Shown in pieces: positions 1 through 12,000 of a stretch of 13,643 nt of DNA. The notes beneath the pieces are model-generated. The model did not search any database. It saw only the letters and a list, made by a program, of their open reading frames with translations, and was not told where the DNA came from. Made by a program: the position numbers and the translations under genes. This DNA is from Elusimicrobiota bacterium (GTDB lineage: Bacteria > Elusimicrobiota > Elusimicrobia > FEN-1173). Location: assembly GCA_003158755.1 (NCBI GenBank), contig PMLF01000022.1, forward strand, positions 1 through 13,643, read 5' to 3'. Numbering within the stretch: position 1 is the first letter of the stretch; each line of letters opens with the position of its first letter.

Positions 1-3000
1 ACGCGCGGAACGTCACGTCGATGTAGTGCGTGTCGACCGGCGCGGACGCGTTCGTGAAGAGGAGGTGCGCGCCGGGGAAGGTCCCGGCATGGGAGGCGCC
101 GGAGGCATCCGTCGTTTTCCACGAACCATCGATGAAGGTGACATTTACATCCCCGGCGGCGAACCGGTTCGTGACCCAGTAGCGGAAAGTGTTGGTGGAA
201 GCGTCGATCAGGATCGGGGCCTGCGTGCCGTCCAACCGAACCGCGTCCGCCCCGGTGCCCACCCCGGCGCCGCTCAGCGTGAATTCCGGGTCCAGGTCCG
301 TGACGGAAGACACGTCGATGGTCTGTCCCGCCGGCGCGTAGAGGGCGACGTCGATGTAGCCCCGGTTGTTCAAGGAGTCCACGCCCAAGACGGCGGCGTC
401 AGCGGGACCGGACAGGTCTGCCGTGGGACCTTGGACCGTGAACGATTCCGTCTCGGCCATGTTCTCGATATTTTTGTTGTCCTTCCACGCCTTCTCGAGG
501 AATTGAACCTTGAATGTCCCCGTTCCGAAGTCGCCGGTCAGGAAGTACCGGTAAGTCCCGGCCGTCCCGGGCATCCGAAGCGGGGTGCCGTCCACGGCCA
601 TTCCCGGGGCCGGCGTCCCGTCCGCGAGCTGGATTTGGAACTCCGGATCGCTGTCGAGGATGGACGCTTCGTCCAATACGGGGGCGCCGGGGCCGGTCCC
701 CGTCGTGGGGAAGAACGTCACGTCGAGGTAGGAGCGGTTGTTGGTCCCGGAAAGATCGCCCTTGTCGATCGGGTCGAACTTGACGCCGGTTTGGACTTGT
801 GTCCACGATTGGGCGATGAAGTTTACGACGATGCTCTTGGCGGCGTCGTTGATGGTTCCCGGGTTGGCTACCGGGACCGTATTCGTGGACGCGTTGCTGA
901 CGGTTTTCCCGCCTTCCTTGTAGGTCCAGGCGTCCTTGATGAAAGTGACGGTCACGTCCCCGGATTTATAGGTGCCCGTGACCCAGAAACGGAACGTATT
1001 CGTGGCCGCGTCGATCAGGACCGGCGCATACCGGGTGTCCAAACTCACGTCGTTGAGTCCCGCCCCGCCCAAAGTGAATTCCGGGTCAAGGTCGGTGACC
1101 GTTCCCGCGTCCAGGACATCGCCGGAAGGAACCGGGATGGAGACGTCGATATAGCCGCAGGCGTAGTTCCCTTCCACCTCGTATTTGTAGGTGTTCGGCT
1201 GGCCCGCGGCGATCGGGGCCGTCCCGCTTACCAGGGTCACCGTTTGGCCTTGGACGGAGGGGGTCGCCAGGGTAAATTCGGGGTCCACGTCCAGGATGGA
1301 AGTCGAGTCCCAGCCGAACCCGGCCGGCGCATCGGGGAACGTCACGGTCAAGTAGGTGGTATTGTCGAGCGTCGCCGTTTGGGTCGCCTGCGGTAGGGAG
1401 TTCAGGATGAACGACCAGCTTCCGAAAATGAAGGTCAGCTTCACGTCGCCGGAGGCGAATGTCCCGTTCAACCAATAGCGGTAGGTGTTCGTCGCGGGGT
1501 CCATCAGGACGGGCGCTTGGGAGTTGTCCAGCGTGACGGTGCCGATCCCCGAGCCGTCCAAGGTGAACTCCGGCGTCAGGTCGAGGATGGATGTCGCGTC
1601 GATCGTATACCCGGCCGGCGCCGCCGGGATCGCAACGTCAATATAGTTCCGGCCGTTCAATTCCGAAATATCCGCTTGTCCCTGGTTGAACGGCCCCGCC
1701 AGGTTCGCCGTCGGGCCCTCCACCCGGAACGTGCGGGTCGAGTCGGACGTCTGGTTGCCGTCCGAGTCCTTCCAGCTCCCGCCCTTGAAATTCACAGTCA
1801 CCTCGCCGACGCCGTAGGCGAATGCCGTGCTTGAAATCTTATAGCGGAAGGTCGTGACGCCGGCCTTGGCCAGCTCCGCCGGGTCCTGGCTGGCCGCGGG
1901 CGCGTAGGAGGCTGCGCCGTTGGTCATGCTCATGGCCAAGGCCGTTGGCACGGGGTCCAGCGCCACGGCCGCGCCGCCCGCCGTCACGGTGATCTCGGGG
2001 TCGCTGTCCAGGATCGACGCATAGTCCAGGGTGGCGCCGGGACCGGGCGTGTACATCACGTCGATGTATTTTTTCCCATCGGCCCCCGTGAAAACCGACC
2101 CGTTGACGACGTTCACGTCGATGGAATCCCCGTTGAAAGGACCCACGACGTCCGCATGCGGCGCCGCCACGGTAAAGGATTGCGTCGCGGCCAGGTTGGC
2201 GGCGGACCCGTCCGACCAGGCCCCCGCCGTGAAATTGACCTGCACGAGTCCTTCCTTGAACGTCGTCCCTCCGGTCAATTGATAGCGGTAAACGCCCGGC
2301 GAGCCTTCCACCGCCCCCGGTTTTCCGGACAACGTCACCCCCTCCGCGCCCGGACCGGACAGTGTGAACTCCGGATCGTCGTCCAGGATGGAGGCCTCGT
2401 TCAACGTCCCCCCCGTGGACGGGCTGAAGGTCACGTCGATGGTGCCTTGGCCGTTCAGCGTCGCCAGGCTGACCGTCCCGCCGTCCTGGGGCCCCCCCAA
2501 CGCGGCCGTCGGGACCGCCGAGGGGACTTCCGGCATTTCGATGTTGACGGGGGTTCCATCCGAATCCCGGAAACCGGTCTTCAGCCGCCCGTAGAGGGTC
2601 AGGAGCTGGACTTGGTCGGGGATGTCGGCCAGGAAGAGGACCGTGATCTCGCCCGAGGAGATCTTGGAAAGGTTCGCGTAAAGTTTGGCGCTGATGCTGA
2701 GGTTGTCGCCGGCGAAGTTGAGCTTGCCCGAGATGAGGAACTTGCCGTCCGTGCTGAACTTGACCATGACCTGGCCATTGAACGTCTGCTTGGACAAGTA
2801 GAGGCTGTAGATCTTGCAGCTTCCCGTGATGGTCATGGGGGAGGTGAACGCCGCCAGGAAACCGCCTTGGCTCGGGTTCGCCTTGATGGCCTGGTATTGC
2901 ATCACGACCTGCGACTTCACCTGGGTCAACCAGTTGTCCACCGTCAAATCCGTGGGCATGCCGAAGGCGGGGCCGTTCAAGTCCTTGGGATCGTCGATGT

Positions 3001-6000
3001 CGGGCAAGGTGGTGAAGAAATCCACGCCGGCCGCGAAATCGTTCAGGACGAGGCCGATCTGGGGAACGATCATGACCCCGGTGGGAAGCGAAACGCTTAA
3101 GAATACGCTCAAGGGTCCCAGCTCGGAGAGGGCGAAGCGGATGTTGAGGCCGATGCCGGCGAAATTGAACCCGCCTTCCACGCCCATGAAGAAGATCCGG
3201 TCCGCCACGGGGGTCGTCGTGTCCAGCGGGTCGATCATTTTCCCCGCCGCGTCCACTTTCAGGATCCCGCCGATGAGCTGGGCGTCGATCTGGCCGCCGA
3301 AGAGGTTGCCTTTGACGCCCACGCCGATGGAGGCGATGTCGACGATCGGGAACTTGCCCTGCTTCAGGAGGCCGATGTCGATCTTGATCCCGTCGATGGC
3401 CCCCGAGAAGGTCAGGCCCGCGATCCCCTTGATGCCCGTAACCGAGACGGAGAGGGTGATGGCGAAGTCGGTGGGGTCTTTCTCGATGTCCGTCCACTGG
3501 ATGCCGATCGCTGTGATCTTGACGGGCATCCAGGACGGCCAGGAGAATCCCTCTCCCGTGGCGGAGCCGATGCCCAAGAAGACCCCGAACCCCGCCTTGG
3601 CTTTGAAGGACCCGTTGCCCAGGAACGCGAAATACCGCCCCTCGCCCGAGATCACCATGGACCCGATGTGGACTTCCGCGCCGATGGAGTCGAAGCTGAC
3701 GATCTCTTCGTCGGCGGCCGCGCCGGTGTTCAAAACGAAGTTCTGCCCGAAGAACCGGACATAGTCGCTGAGTTTGACTTCGAAGACGTCCGCCTTGAAC
3801 TTAAGCCCCTTGACCTTGCCGTTTTCGAATTCGATCGTAGCCCGGACGGCTTCTTTATCGGCGTCCGAGCCGTCGCTGATCGTGGCGGACACGGGCTTCC
3901 CGGGGAGGAACTTGGCGCCCCCGGAGGCGACGTAGAACTCCCCGACCGTAATCTTCGTGGACGAACCGAAGGTGGCGGTGAAATCGCTCACGCCCACGGT
4001 CACACCCTGCAGTTGGATGATGCCGCCCAGGTCGAGCGTGTCGTTGTAGCTCAGGGAGGCGGTGCCGAGGTGGAACCCGTTGTCCCATACCGTCAGCCCC
4101 GGCTTGCCGCCGTAGGGCCCGATGCTCCCGGAAACCTTGAACCGCTCGCAACTGATGGTCGCGCTGTCGACGGTCAGGAGCTCTTGCGGGTTCCCGCCGT
4201 TTTTGGACGGGTCGTAGTTGGGATCGTAGTTGATGGCGATCCCCGAGGCGGTGACCTTCAGGACATTGGGCACGACGACCTCGAGCCCGTCGATGGTGAG
4301 GCTGAACTTGCCGGGGACTTTGAAGGCGTCTTTCACGTCGCCGCTGATCAGCTTGAGCGCGTCCACCTCCACGTCGAAGGCGCCCACGATCCCGGTGAGG
4401 GTGGCCGACACGCCGCTGTCGCCCTGGCTGCCGCCGAAGGCCAGCCCCGCCTTCGCCATACCTAAGCTGATGGTGATGTCGAGCACGCCCTTGTTGAACT
4501 TCACGTCGGCCAGTCCGATCGAGGGGCCGTTGAAGACGAGGGGCCCGAGGGTCGTGTCAGAGGTAGCGGAAGGCGAGTCCCCGGCGTCGGCCTTGATCTT
4601 GAATGTTTCTTTGCTGGCACCGTTCTCCGTCCCGTCCGCCAACTTCCATTTCTTCGCCGCAAATTTGACATCGACGTCGCCGGCGGCGAAGAGGGGCGTT
4701 TTGATGGTCGGGTCTTGGTGGCTGAATTTGTAACGGTAGGTGTTGCCGCTGACGAGGCTGATCGTGCAGACGAGGTCCGTGGCGGCGACCCCCGTTCCCG
4801 TCAGAGTGAACTCATCTCCGTTCAAAGTCGAAAAGTCCACCGGGCCGCTGAAGGTGACGTCGATGTATTTCTTAGCTAAGAGGGACTGAAGGCCCACTTG
4901 CGCGCCGCTGGCCGGGCTGGCGAGATGGGCCGTGGGCAGGGCCGCGGGCTTGGTGGTGGAAGTCCCGCTGGAGCCTGACCCGGAATTGGAGTTTGAACTC
5001 GAACCCGTATTGGAGCCGGACCCGGAACCGGCGGGCGCCGCCACGGTGAATTGCTCGAGCTTGCCCGCGCTGACGGTCCCATTGGAGTCTCTGAAACCCT
5101 CGTCCAAGAACTGGACAAGGATGACGCCGACGGGCAGATCCTGGTTGAACTTGTATCGGAAGGTGTTCGGACCGACCTCCGTCACTTGGTCGTCCAGGAC
5201 TTGGAAGGTCGAAGGCAACGCCACCACGTTGCCATCGCTATCCAGCGTCGCCATCGAGAACTCCGGCGTGGGGTCGGTGATGGATCCGGCGTTCAAACCG
5301 ACGCTGTTCAAATCATTGAAAACGACGTCGATGTACCGCGCCCCGTCCTTGTTTATGTCCGACGCATTGACGACGCTGTTGTTCAAGGGGTTGACCAAAT
5401 CCGCCGTGGGAGACTGTAGCAGGGCGTCGGGATTGATGGTGGGGAGGGTCATGTCGACCCCGAAAATGGAGAAACCGTTCAATTTCAGGTCTTGGAGTTG
5501 GAAGCCCTGGTCCCCGCCGATTGTGAAGAGGGCCGAGCCCTTGAGGGTGAATTCGGGCACCCCTTGCTGGCCGCCCGGGATATCGATGGCGACGACGGCG
5601 TCCGGCACGGACACCCGCACCGTGCCCAGGGGGTCGCGGGTGAACTTGACGGTGCCGGAAAGCTGGAAGACGTTCGCCACGCCCAGGGTGAGCGCGCCGG
5701 AGAAATCTTCTTCGTAAGGGGAAGTAAATTTGACGTGGAGGGTGCTGTCGTCAAGGAAAGTGATGGTTTGGTCTTGAGGCTTGCCCGTGGTGTTGATATT
5801 CGCCTGGATGGTCCCGTTGATCGTGAACCCGTCGCCCAGACCCGTCAAACCGGCTTGTCCTTCCGCCGTGATCGCGTAGGTGCCGTCGTCGTATTTGACG
5901 ATGCCCACCTTGGCGTTGGTGATCAAGACGCCCACGGCGTCCGGATTGGGCGACCCATCCTCCAGGGTCGGTGGGCCACGCCCCAGGAAGAGCGTCACGT

Positions 6001-9000
6001 TGCTGGCTCCGATCAAGGTGGGCTCGCCCGAAACCGTCGGGCTGGTGATCTTGTAGTCGCCCTTCAGAACCAGATAGTCTCCGATCCGAAGCACGGCGTT
6101 CCCGGCCGCGAATTCAACCCGATCGGCGTCCACTTTAATCCGCACTTCACCGCCGGCGATCGGGATGGTCTCGTCCACGTTTCGGTTGGTGTTGTTGATC
6201 AGGAAAGCCGCGTCGCCCGTGATCCCCGGCGCCGTCATCGTTCCTTGGACCTTCCCCGCCATCCCGTCCGAGTAGAAAAGGAACCCCCCGGAACCGTTCG
6301 TGATGCTTCCCCCCAGGATGTCCGCCTGGGTCTTGAGGCCCGTGAAGGCCGCCCGCAACTCCGTGCTGCCGTCCACCAAGGTGATCCGCTCGAACTGCAA
6401 GGCGTCGGCCAAGAAACCATACGTCGTCCCGCCGACATTCACCCCCAGCTCAGGGTTTGTCGCCACGACGCGCAAATAGGGTCCGGCGGGCAGGTTGAGC
6501 GAATCCTCCGTGACCGCCTTGTCCGTGGTGTTGATCGCCAGGGACACAGTCCCAGGGTCGATGGTCAGGCTGGAGGGCAACCCAAAATTTACCGTAATGG
6601 ATCCTTGCCCGGCGATGCCCGCATTGGTGATCAGGAACTCCCCGTTTCCATTGGTGATGGTCGCCAAGGGCAAACCTGAAACGGAGGCGTCTTTGAAGGT
6701 GATTTTGATGGTCGCCGCGTTGAGCTGCTCGAAGGCGAAGAAGCCGACAATCTGGAAATCGCCGATCTTCAGGGTCAGGTTGCCGGAAGCTCGCAACAAC
6801 GCGCTGTCGAAATCGAGGTATTGGACCCCCACGCCGGTCGTGATCGCCATGCCGGCGGGGACGGCGTTCGTCCCCGTCTTCGCGGGGAAGGCGGCGGCGA
6901 AATTGACGACCTTCGTGGGATCGCTCGCGTCCGTCTCGTTCACCTCGATGGAGACGCTCGTGCCCGACAGCTCGACCCCGGGCACGCCCACCAGTTGGAC
7001 CGAGCCCGCGGCTTTCAAGGCGTCGTACTTCGTCCCGTTGGAGGATTCCATCAAGGCCAGGGCCAGGCTGCCATTCTCCAAGACCACGCCGATGGCGCTC
7101 GTGTCGGAGGCATCGGGAGCGTCCGTCGAATCCACCTTGCCGTCCCCGTTCTTGTCCGTCCAATAGGGGCCGTTCACGCCCACGAAACCGTAGACGTTCT
7201 GCGCGCCGACCTTGATGATGGACGTCATGTCCGCCGTGCCGCCGCCCGCCAGTGAGACGCCGGTCTTGGTCCCGCCGTCCTCAAAGGAGAAATCGCCGGT
7301 CACATAGACGAAGCTGGAAATGCTCAAGGTCACCAGGCCCGATGCGCGCAGGACCGGCTTGTCGAAATCGAGGTTGGTGACGTCCGTGGAATCGAGGCCG
7401 ATCTGAATGGGAAGGCCGGCCGGAACGGCTTGGGGGGACGTTTTCGCGGGGAAGGAGGCGGCGAAATTGATGACGGCGGTTGGATCGAAAGTGGTGGGAA
7501 CGGGGTCGTCGGTGGTGCTGACGGAGTTCACTTCAAGCGTCAAATCCTGGGCGGAAATGCTTATAGCCCCGGCCCCGCCCAGCGTCGCCGACCCGCGGGC
7601 TTTGAGCGCGAAATACCGCAGGGGAGAATCGCCCGACGGCTTCATCACGACCAGGGCCAAGTCCACCTGCTTCAATTGGATGCTCAGGTCGCCGCGGCCC
7701 ACGGCCACGTCCACCTGGCTGGCACCGAATTTCAAGGCTTCCATGGTTTGGCCGGCCGCGGGGCCTCCCACCGTCTTCACCCCGTCCACCGTGTCTTTTT
7801 CAAAAACGAAGTTTCCGTTCACGTGGACGAAGTCGGCCACGGTCAGGTCCTGGATCCCGGCGACGCGGAGCGTCGCCTTGGTGAAGTCCAGGTCCATGGA
7901 AGTGGACGGCCCCGTGGTGATCGTCAATTTGCGCGCGGGCATGAGCTTGTCGAAATCCACCGGCGCCGTCGCGTCGTTGGTCTGGTTGATTTCCACCGAA
8001 ACGCTGGTCGCGCTCAGCACCAGGCCGGGTATGCCGACCAGGGACGCCGATCCAGCGGTCGCTTTCAAGGCGATGTACCGGGTGATGCCGGCCGAAGGCA
8101 TCATGAGGGCCATCCCGACTTGGGCGCCGCTCAGGGTGAGACCCACGGCGCCCGCAGTCGCCGGAGTGTCCGAGCCGTCGATCTTTCCGTCCTTGTTCGA
8201 GTCCACCCAGTAAGGACCGCCCAACCCGGCGAAGGCGTAGACGTCCGAAGCGCCGATCTTCAAGACGGACACGCGGACGGGTGTGGTGCTCCCCACAGGG
8301 GTCACGTCCATGTCGTCCCCTTTCTCGAAGTCGAAGTTCCCGGCCAGGCTGGCGAACTTGGAGAGGCTGATGGTGACGTAGCCTTTGATCAACAGAAGTT
8401 GCTTGTTGTAATCCAACGCCAGGGCCACCGCGGGAGACAGGCCTTTCCCGGGGTCAAGGACGTCTTGCGCTTCGCTGAACGTCCCATTCCCATTCAGATC
8501 CAAGGCCTTGGTCCAATCCAAGGGCGAAGCCTGGTCGGCGCCCTTCGATCCGTTGGCTTGGTTGATCTCCACCACCAAATTCCGCGCGTGCGCCGTTAGA
8601 GTGTCGGCCGACAGCCCCGACAAGTCGGCGGCGCCCACGGTCGCCTTGATCGCCAGGTAGCTTCGGCCGTCGCCGGCGGCCGCGTCCGCGGCGCCCGGCG
8701 TCAACTGGGCCAGGGACATGTTCCCGCCCGTGACGCTGAACCCGATGCCGGTCCCCGGCGTCCCGTCGTCATTCCCGCCCACCCCGACGAACACGTTAAC
8801 CCCTTCCAGGGCCATGGAGAACAAGGAGGCGTTGGACAAATCCGCCTTTGCATCGCCGTTCAAGTCCGCGTTGACGACCCGGCTGGTCAAGATAAAGGAA
8901 TCGCACTTGCCTTTTACAAAACCCAACAGCCCGAACTTATCCAGCTTTCCAACGGCCTGGAAATAGGGGGCGGTGAAATCGATGGGCAGGGACTCCGGCG

Positions 9001-12000
9001 TGGCCAAATCCGCCCCCGGATTCAGCCGATCGTCGGGGTTGTCGCCGAACGTCTTGTTCTTGTTGAGGTCAAAGGCCTTGGTCCAATCGAGCGCCGCCGC
9101 CGCGACGTTGTTGACGTCTTTCCCATCCGCTTCATTGATCTGTATCCCAACGCCCGAGGCTGTGGCGGTGACCCCCGGAACGCCCGTCAAGGACGCGCTC
9201 CAATTGACCGCCTCGACCGCCAGCCACGACCGGCCGTCGCCGGCGGCCGCGTCCGCGGCGCTCGGCGTCAACTCGGCCAGGGCCGATTCGCCGCTCTCGA
9301 CGTCCAACCCCACCCCGCCCATCCCCACCGTAGCTTTCACGTCGCTCAAAGCCAACGTGGTCAAGGTAGCCCCGGTCAAATCCACCGTACCATCCCCGTT
9401 CAAGTCCGCATCGATCGTTCGAATCTTGAAGGCGAAATTCGCCTGGCCGGTCACGAAGCTCAAAACGTTGAAATTGAACGCTCCCACGACGGACAAGTCG
9501 CCGGGGTAGTTCAAGGCCATGTCCGAGGCGAAACCCAGCGAGTCGCCGAACATTTTGTTGCCGTCCACGTCCAGGGCCTTTGTCCAGTCCAGGGCCGCGT
9601 CGCCTGCGACGCTCGCCCGGTTGAGCTGGACCGTCATGTCCGTCACCTGCGCGGTCACGCCTGGGATCCCCTGCAGGGAGGCCGTTTTCACGATAGCTTT
9701 CAGCCCGAGGAAGCTGTGGGTGGTCGCCCCGGATCCATCGACGGTCCAAGCGTCCGCCAGGGACAGTCGGCCGCCGGTGATCGCGAAACCCACGCCCTTG
9801 CCCGCTGTACCGTCCGGATTTCCGTTAAAGCCGACGAAAACGTTCGCTTGGTCAAGTGAGACCGTGAGCAGCGTGGCGCCCGCCAAATCCCCGGTGGTCG
9901 TGTCGAAACTCCCGCCATTGACGTCCACGTTCACCATCCCGGGATCGTAGTTCACGACGACGTTCTGGGCCGACGCGGTCACCAGGCCCAGCGCCTGCAC
10001 CCGGACCTGGTCGCCGGTGAACTGGAAGGTGCCCTTCGTGAAATCATAGGAAGCGATCACGGCCCAATTGTCGGCATCCGTTCCGTCGGTGAAGGAAGCG
10101 GAGACCGGAAGGCCGGGAAGGAGCGTCGCGCTCGTGGCGGCGAACCCGAACTGCCCTTGGAGGGGAGAGCCTTCGGTGTAATTGAGGTTATGAATCATGA
10201 GCACCGGGCCGGTGCAGGCCATCAGCCCGGGAACGGAGAAATCCGGGATGGCCACGCTGGCATCGCCTAAGGAAAAACCGTTCTTCCGGACGCTGAGGTC
10301 GGTCGCTTGGGCTGAAACGCCGCCGAAAGGTGTGATCGAGACGGCCATTTGGGGGATGTAGAGCAACTGCTGGTCCGCCGCCCCATTGGGGTCGTAGTGG
10401 ATGGTGAACCCGGTTGTCCCGGTCGTCTGGGCCTTCAAGAGGTTGGTGACCGTCAGGTTCACTTGGTCGGCCGTGAGGTTGAACACCCCCGTTTGTAGCG
10501 TGTAATCCCCCGATATGGCCGTCAAATCCGCGTCGGGGCCGTCCAAAACCGAGGCGGAGATCAACGACCCCACCGTCAGGCTCGCCGCCTGGGCGCTCAG
10601 GCCCAGAGTCTTCCCATTATCTTTGAAGGTCAACGTCGGGGCGGCGACCTCAAGCAGGCTGCCTACCTTGAAGTCCGACAGCGTGACGGAGCCGTTGAAG
10701 GAAATATCCGGGGCGGCGCCGCTGAACAAATTGTTGTCTTGAATCCCGATCGTGGCATCGGCGGCCACCAGGGGCGGGCCCCCCCCAAATTGAGCGGAGA
10801 TGGGTAGATTCATGGCCAGAGTCGCCACCGGCGTCTCAATACTCAGTTTGTAGGCGTCTTTGCCCTTCTTCAGGTCACTGAGCGTCAAAGTTTTCTCCGT
10901 GCCATTGGTCAAGTTGATGCCGACGCCCAAGTTCAAAGACGCGCTACCATCGGCCACGCCGAGGCTCAGGAAACCGAGATTGAAACCGAAGGTCAACCCT
11001 GTGGCGTCAATTTTCGCGGTGACCAAGAAAGTGTCCAAACGGAAAAAGACATCCCCATCCGTCAACGGGTAATTGTCGGGATCGGAGAGGTTGTCGGCCA
11101 ATTTCAACCCGAACGAAAACTTAATTTCAATGGTGGTCGTCAAGGTCATGGCCAGAGGCGATCCCGTGGTCAACCCGGAGCCATTAGTGAGGCTGCCCAG
11201 ATCCAAATTGAAAACCTTCGTCTTCGATTCGTTGAAGGCCACGTCGAAGCGAAGCTCTTGCGTATCGGGGAAGAATCCCCCTCCAATGGTGACGGGCCCT
11301 GCGGTTGTCGTCCCCTGGGCCGAGTTCCCAAACAAAGGAATGGCATAGGCTTCGATCGCCTTGATGAGCCCGCTGTAGGTGGGCAGTTGCTTGAGGGCGT
11401 CGACAGCGTCAAAATAGGATTTGATTGTCTGTCCCAAATTGAGGAAATCGCCGAAGGAAGGGGTCGGAGAACATGAAACCAGGGAATTAAGGGTGCCGTC
11501 TCCCTCGCTGTTCATAAACGGCACCGGAACGTTGGCCAAAGTCGTGGTGGCCGTCGCCACTTCGTCCATTTTTCCGCTGACACTTCTCAATTCCGCTTCC
11601 TGATCGGGCAGGATCTTGTCGGGCAGAGGAGGCGGGATGAACTTGACGAAGATCGACCCCGTCGTCGCCCCCTCGATTTGGGCCACGGGCCGACCAACGG
11701 CCGCGTCGATCGCGTCCGCCAATACCTGATCATCAACGACCACGCTCTTTATGGCCGTATTCCCGTCAAGGGCTTTGATAAAAGTCGCAATATCCGCCGT
11801 GCTCCACGACGGTTTGGCGAACTCCACGTCCATGCCGGTTTGAAAGGTAAATGTGGAAGGGGCGTCCGGCCGGCTCGTAGTTTGCCCCGCAAAATCGCTC
11901 AAACCGTTGACGGTGATGCCGGAATGAATGAAGGACGCTATTAGAATATGTCCGTAGACCCAACCGGTCGCATATCGGTCGTTGGTCGCGTTGCTGGCAA

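Larger units (their letters stand above)
6722..9934 (-). repeat. Six tandem ~171-187-residue repeats (A1-A6) of the stalk
   Basis: Copies: A1 9422-9934, A2 8882-9421, A3 8321-8881, A4 7796-8320, A5 7277-7795, A6 6722-7276. The shared core runs: GAS.VY.F.G..GPYW (clearest in A4 and A6), a calcium loop, G.G..L....L.LA.L.P, a Y.ALKA strand, G.A.L.G.PG......V.VEIN.T, then LDF.KA.LR.SG..TL.I..FV.V.G.F.FE. A1-A3 additionally share an LDWTKALD loop. A5 and A6 share FAA.FPAKT....VPAG. The repeats are clearly homologous but diverged at most positions. The alternating hydrophobic pattern suggests stacked beta modules forming a long rod. Phase is arbitrary: I cut each copy after the F.FE strand. Confidence 0.8.

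Noticed and set aside
26..1396. Long plus-strand open frame of 456 codons, and similar ones at 2156-3100, 3668-4465, 5492-6679 and 7430-8599
   Set aside because: All sit in the frame exactly antisense and codon-aligned to the giant minus-strand gene. They stay open because that gene avoids TTA, CTA and TCA codons. Their translations are Arg/Gly/Val/Asp-rich without recognisable domains, and the repeats of the minus frame explain the sequence fully.
1839..3497. Minus-strand open frame of 552 codons in another register
   Set aside because: It overlaps the through-frame. Its product is extremely Arg/Gly/His/Pro-rich and shows no domain, while the overlapped frame shows the Ig-like repeats and block strands. 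It is a GC-driven shadow.
2822..3541. Possible outer-membrane beta-barrel or autotransporter translocator
   Set aside because: The strands alternate and are Gly-rich, but the region is internal, is followed by more than 900 residues of Ig-like repeats, and lacks a terminal aromatic residue. A soluble beta stalk is the simpler reading.
4952..5029. Ser/Gly/Asn run as a possible frameshift artefact
   Set aside because: The frame continues unchanged into recognisable Ig-like repeats on both sides, so it is a genuine low-complexity linker.
6722..9934. Regular ~560-base periodicity as a possible CRISPR array or multi-copy mobile element
   Set aside because: The period is that of protein repeats in one open frame, with no short palindromic repeats, unique spacers, inverted ends or target duplications.
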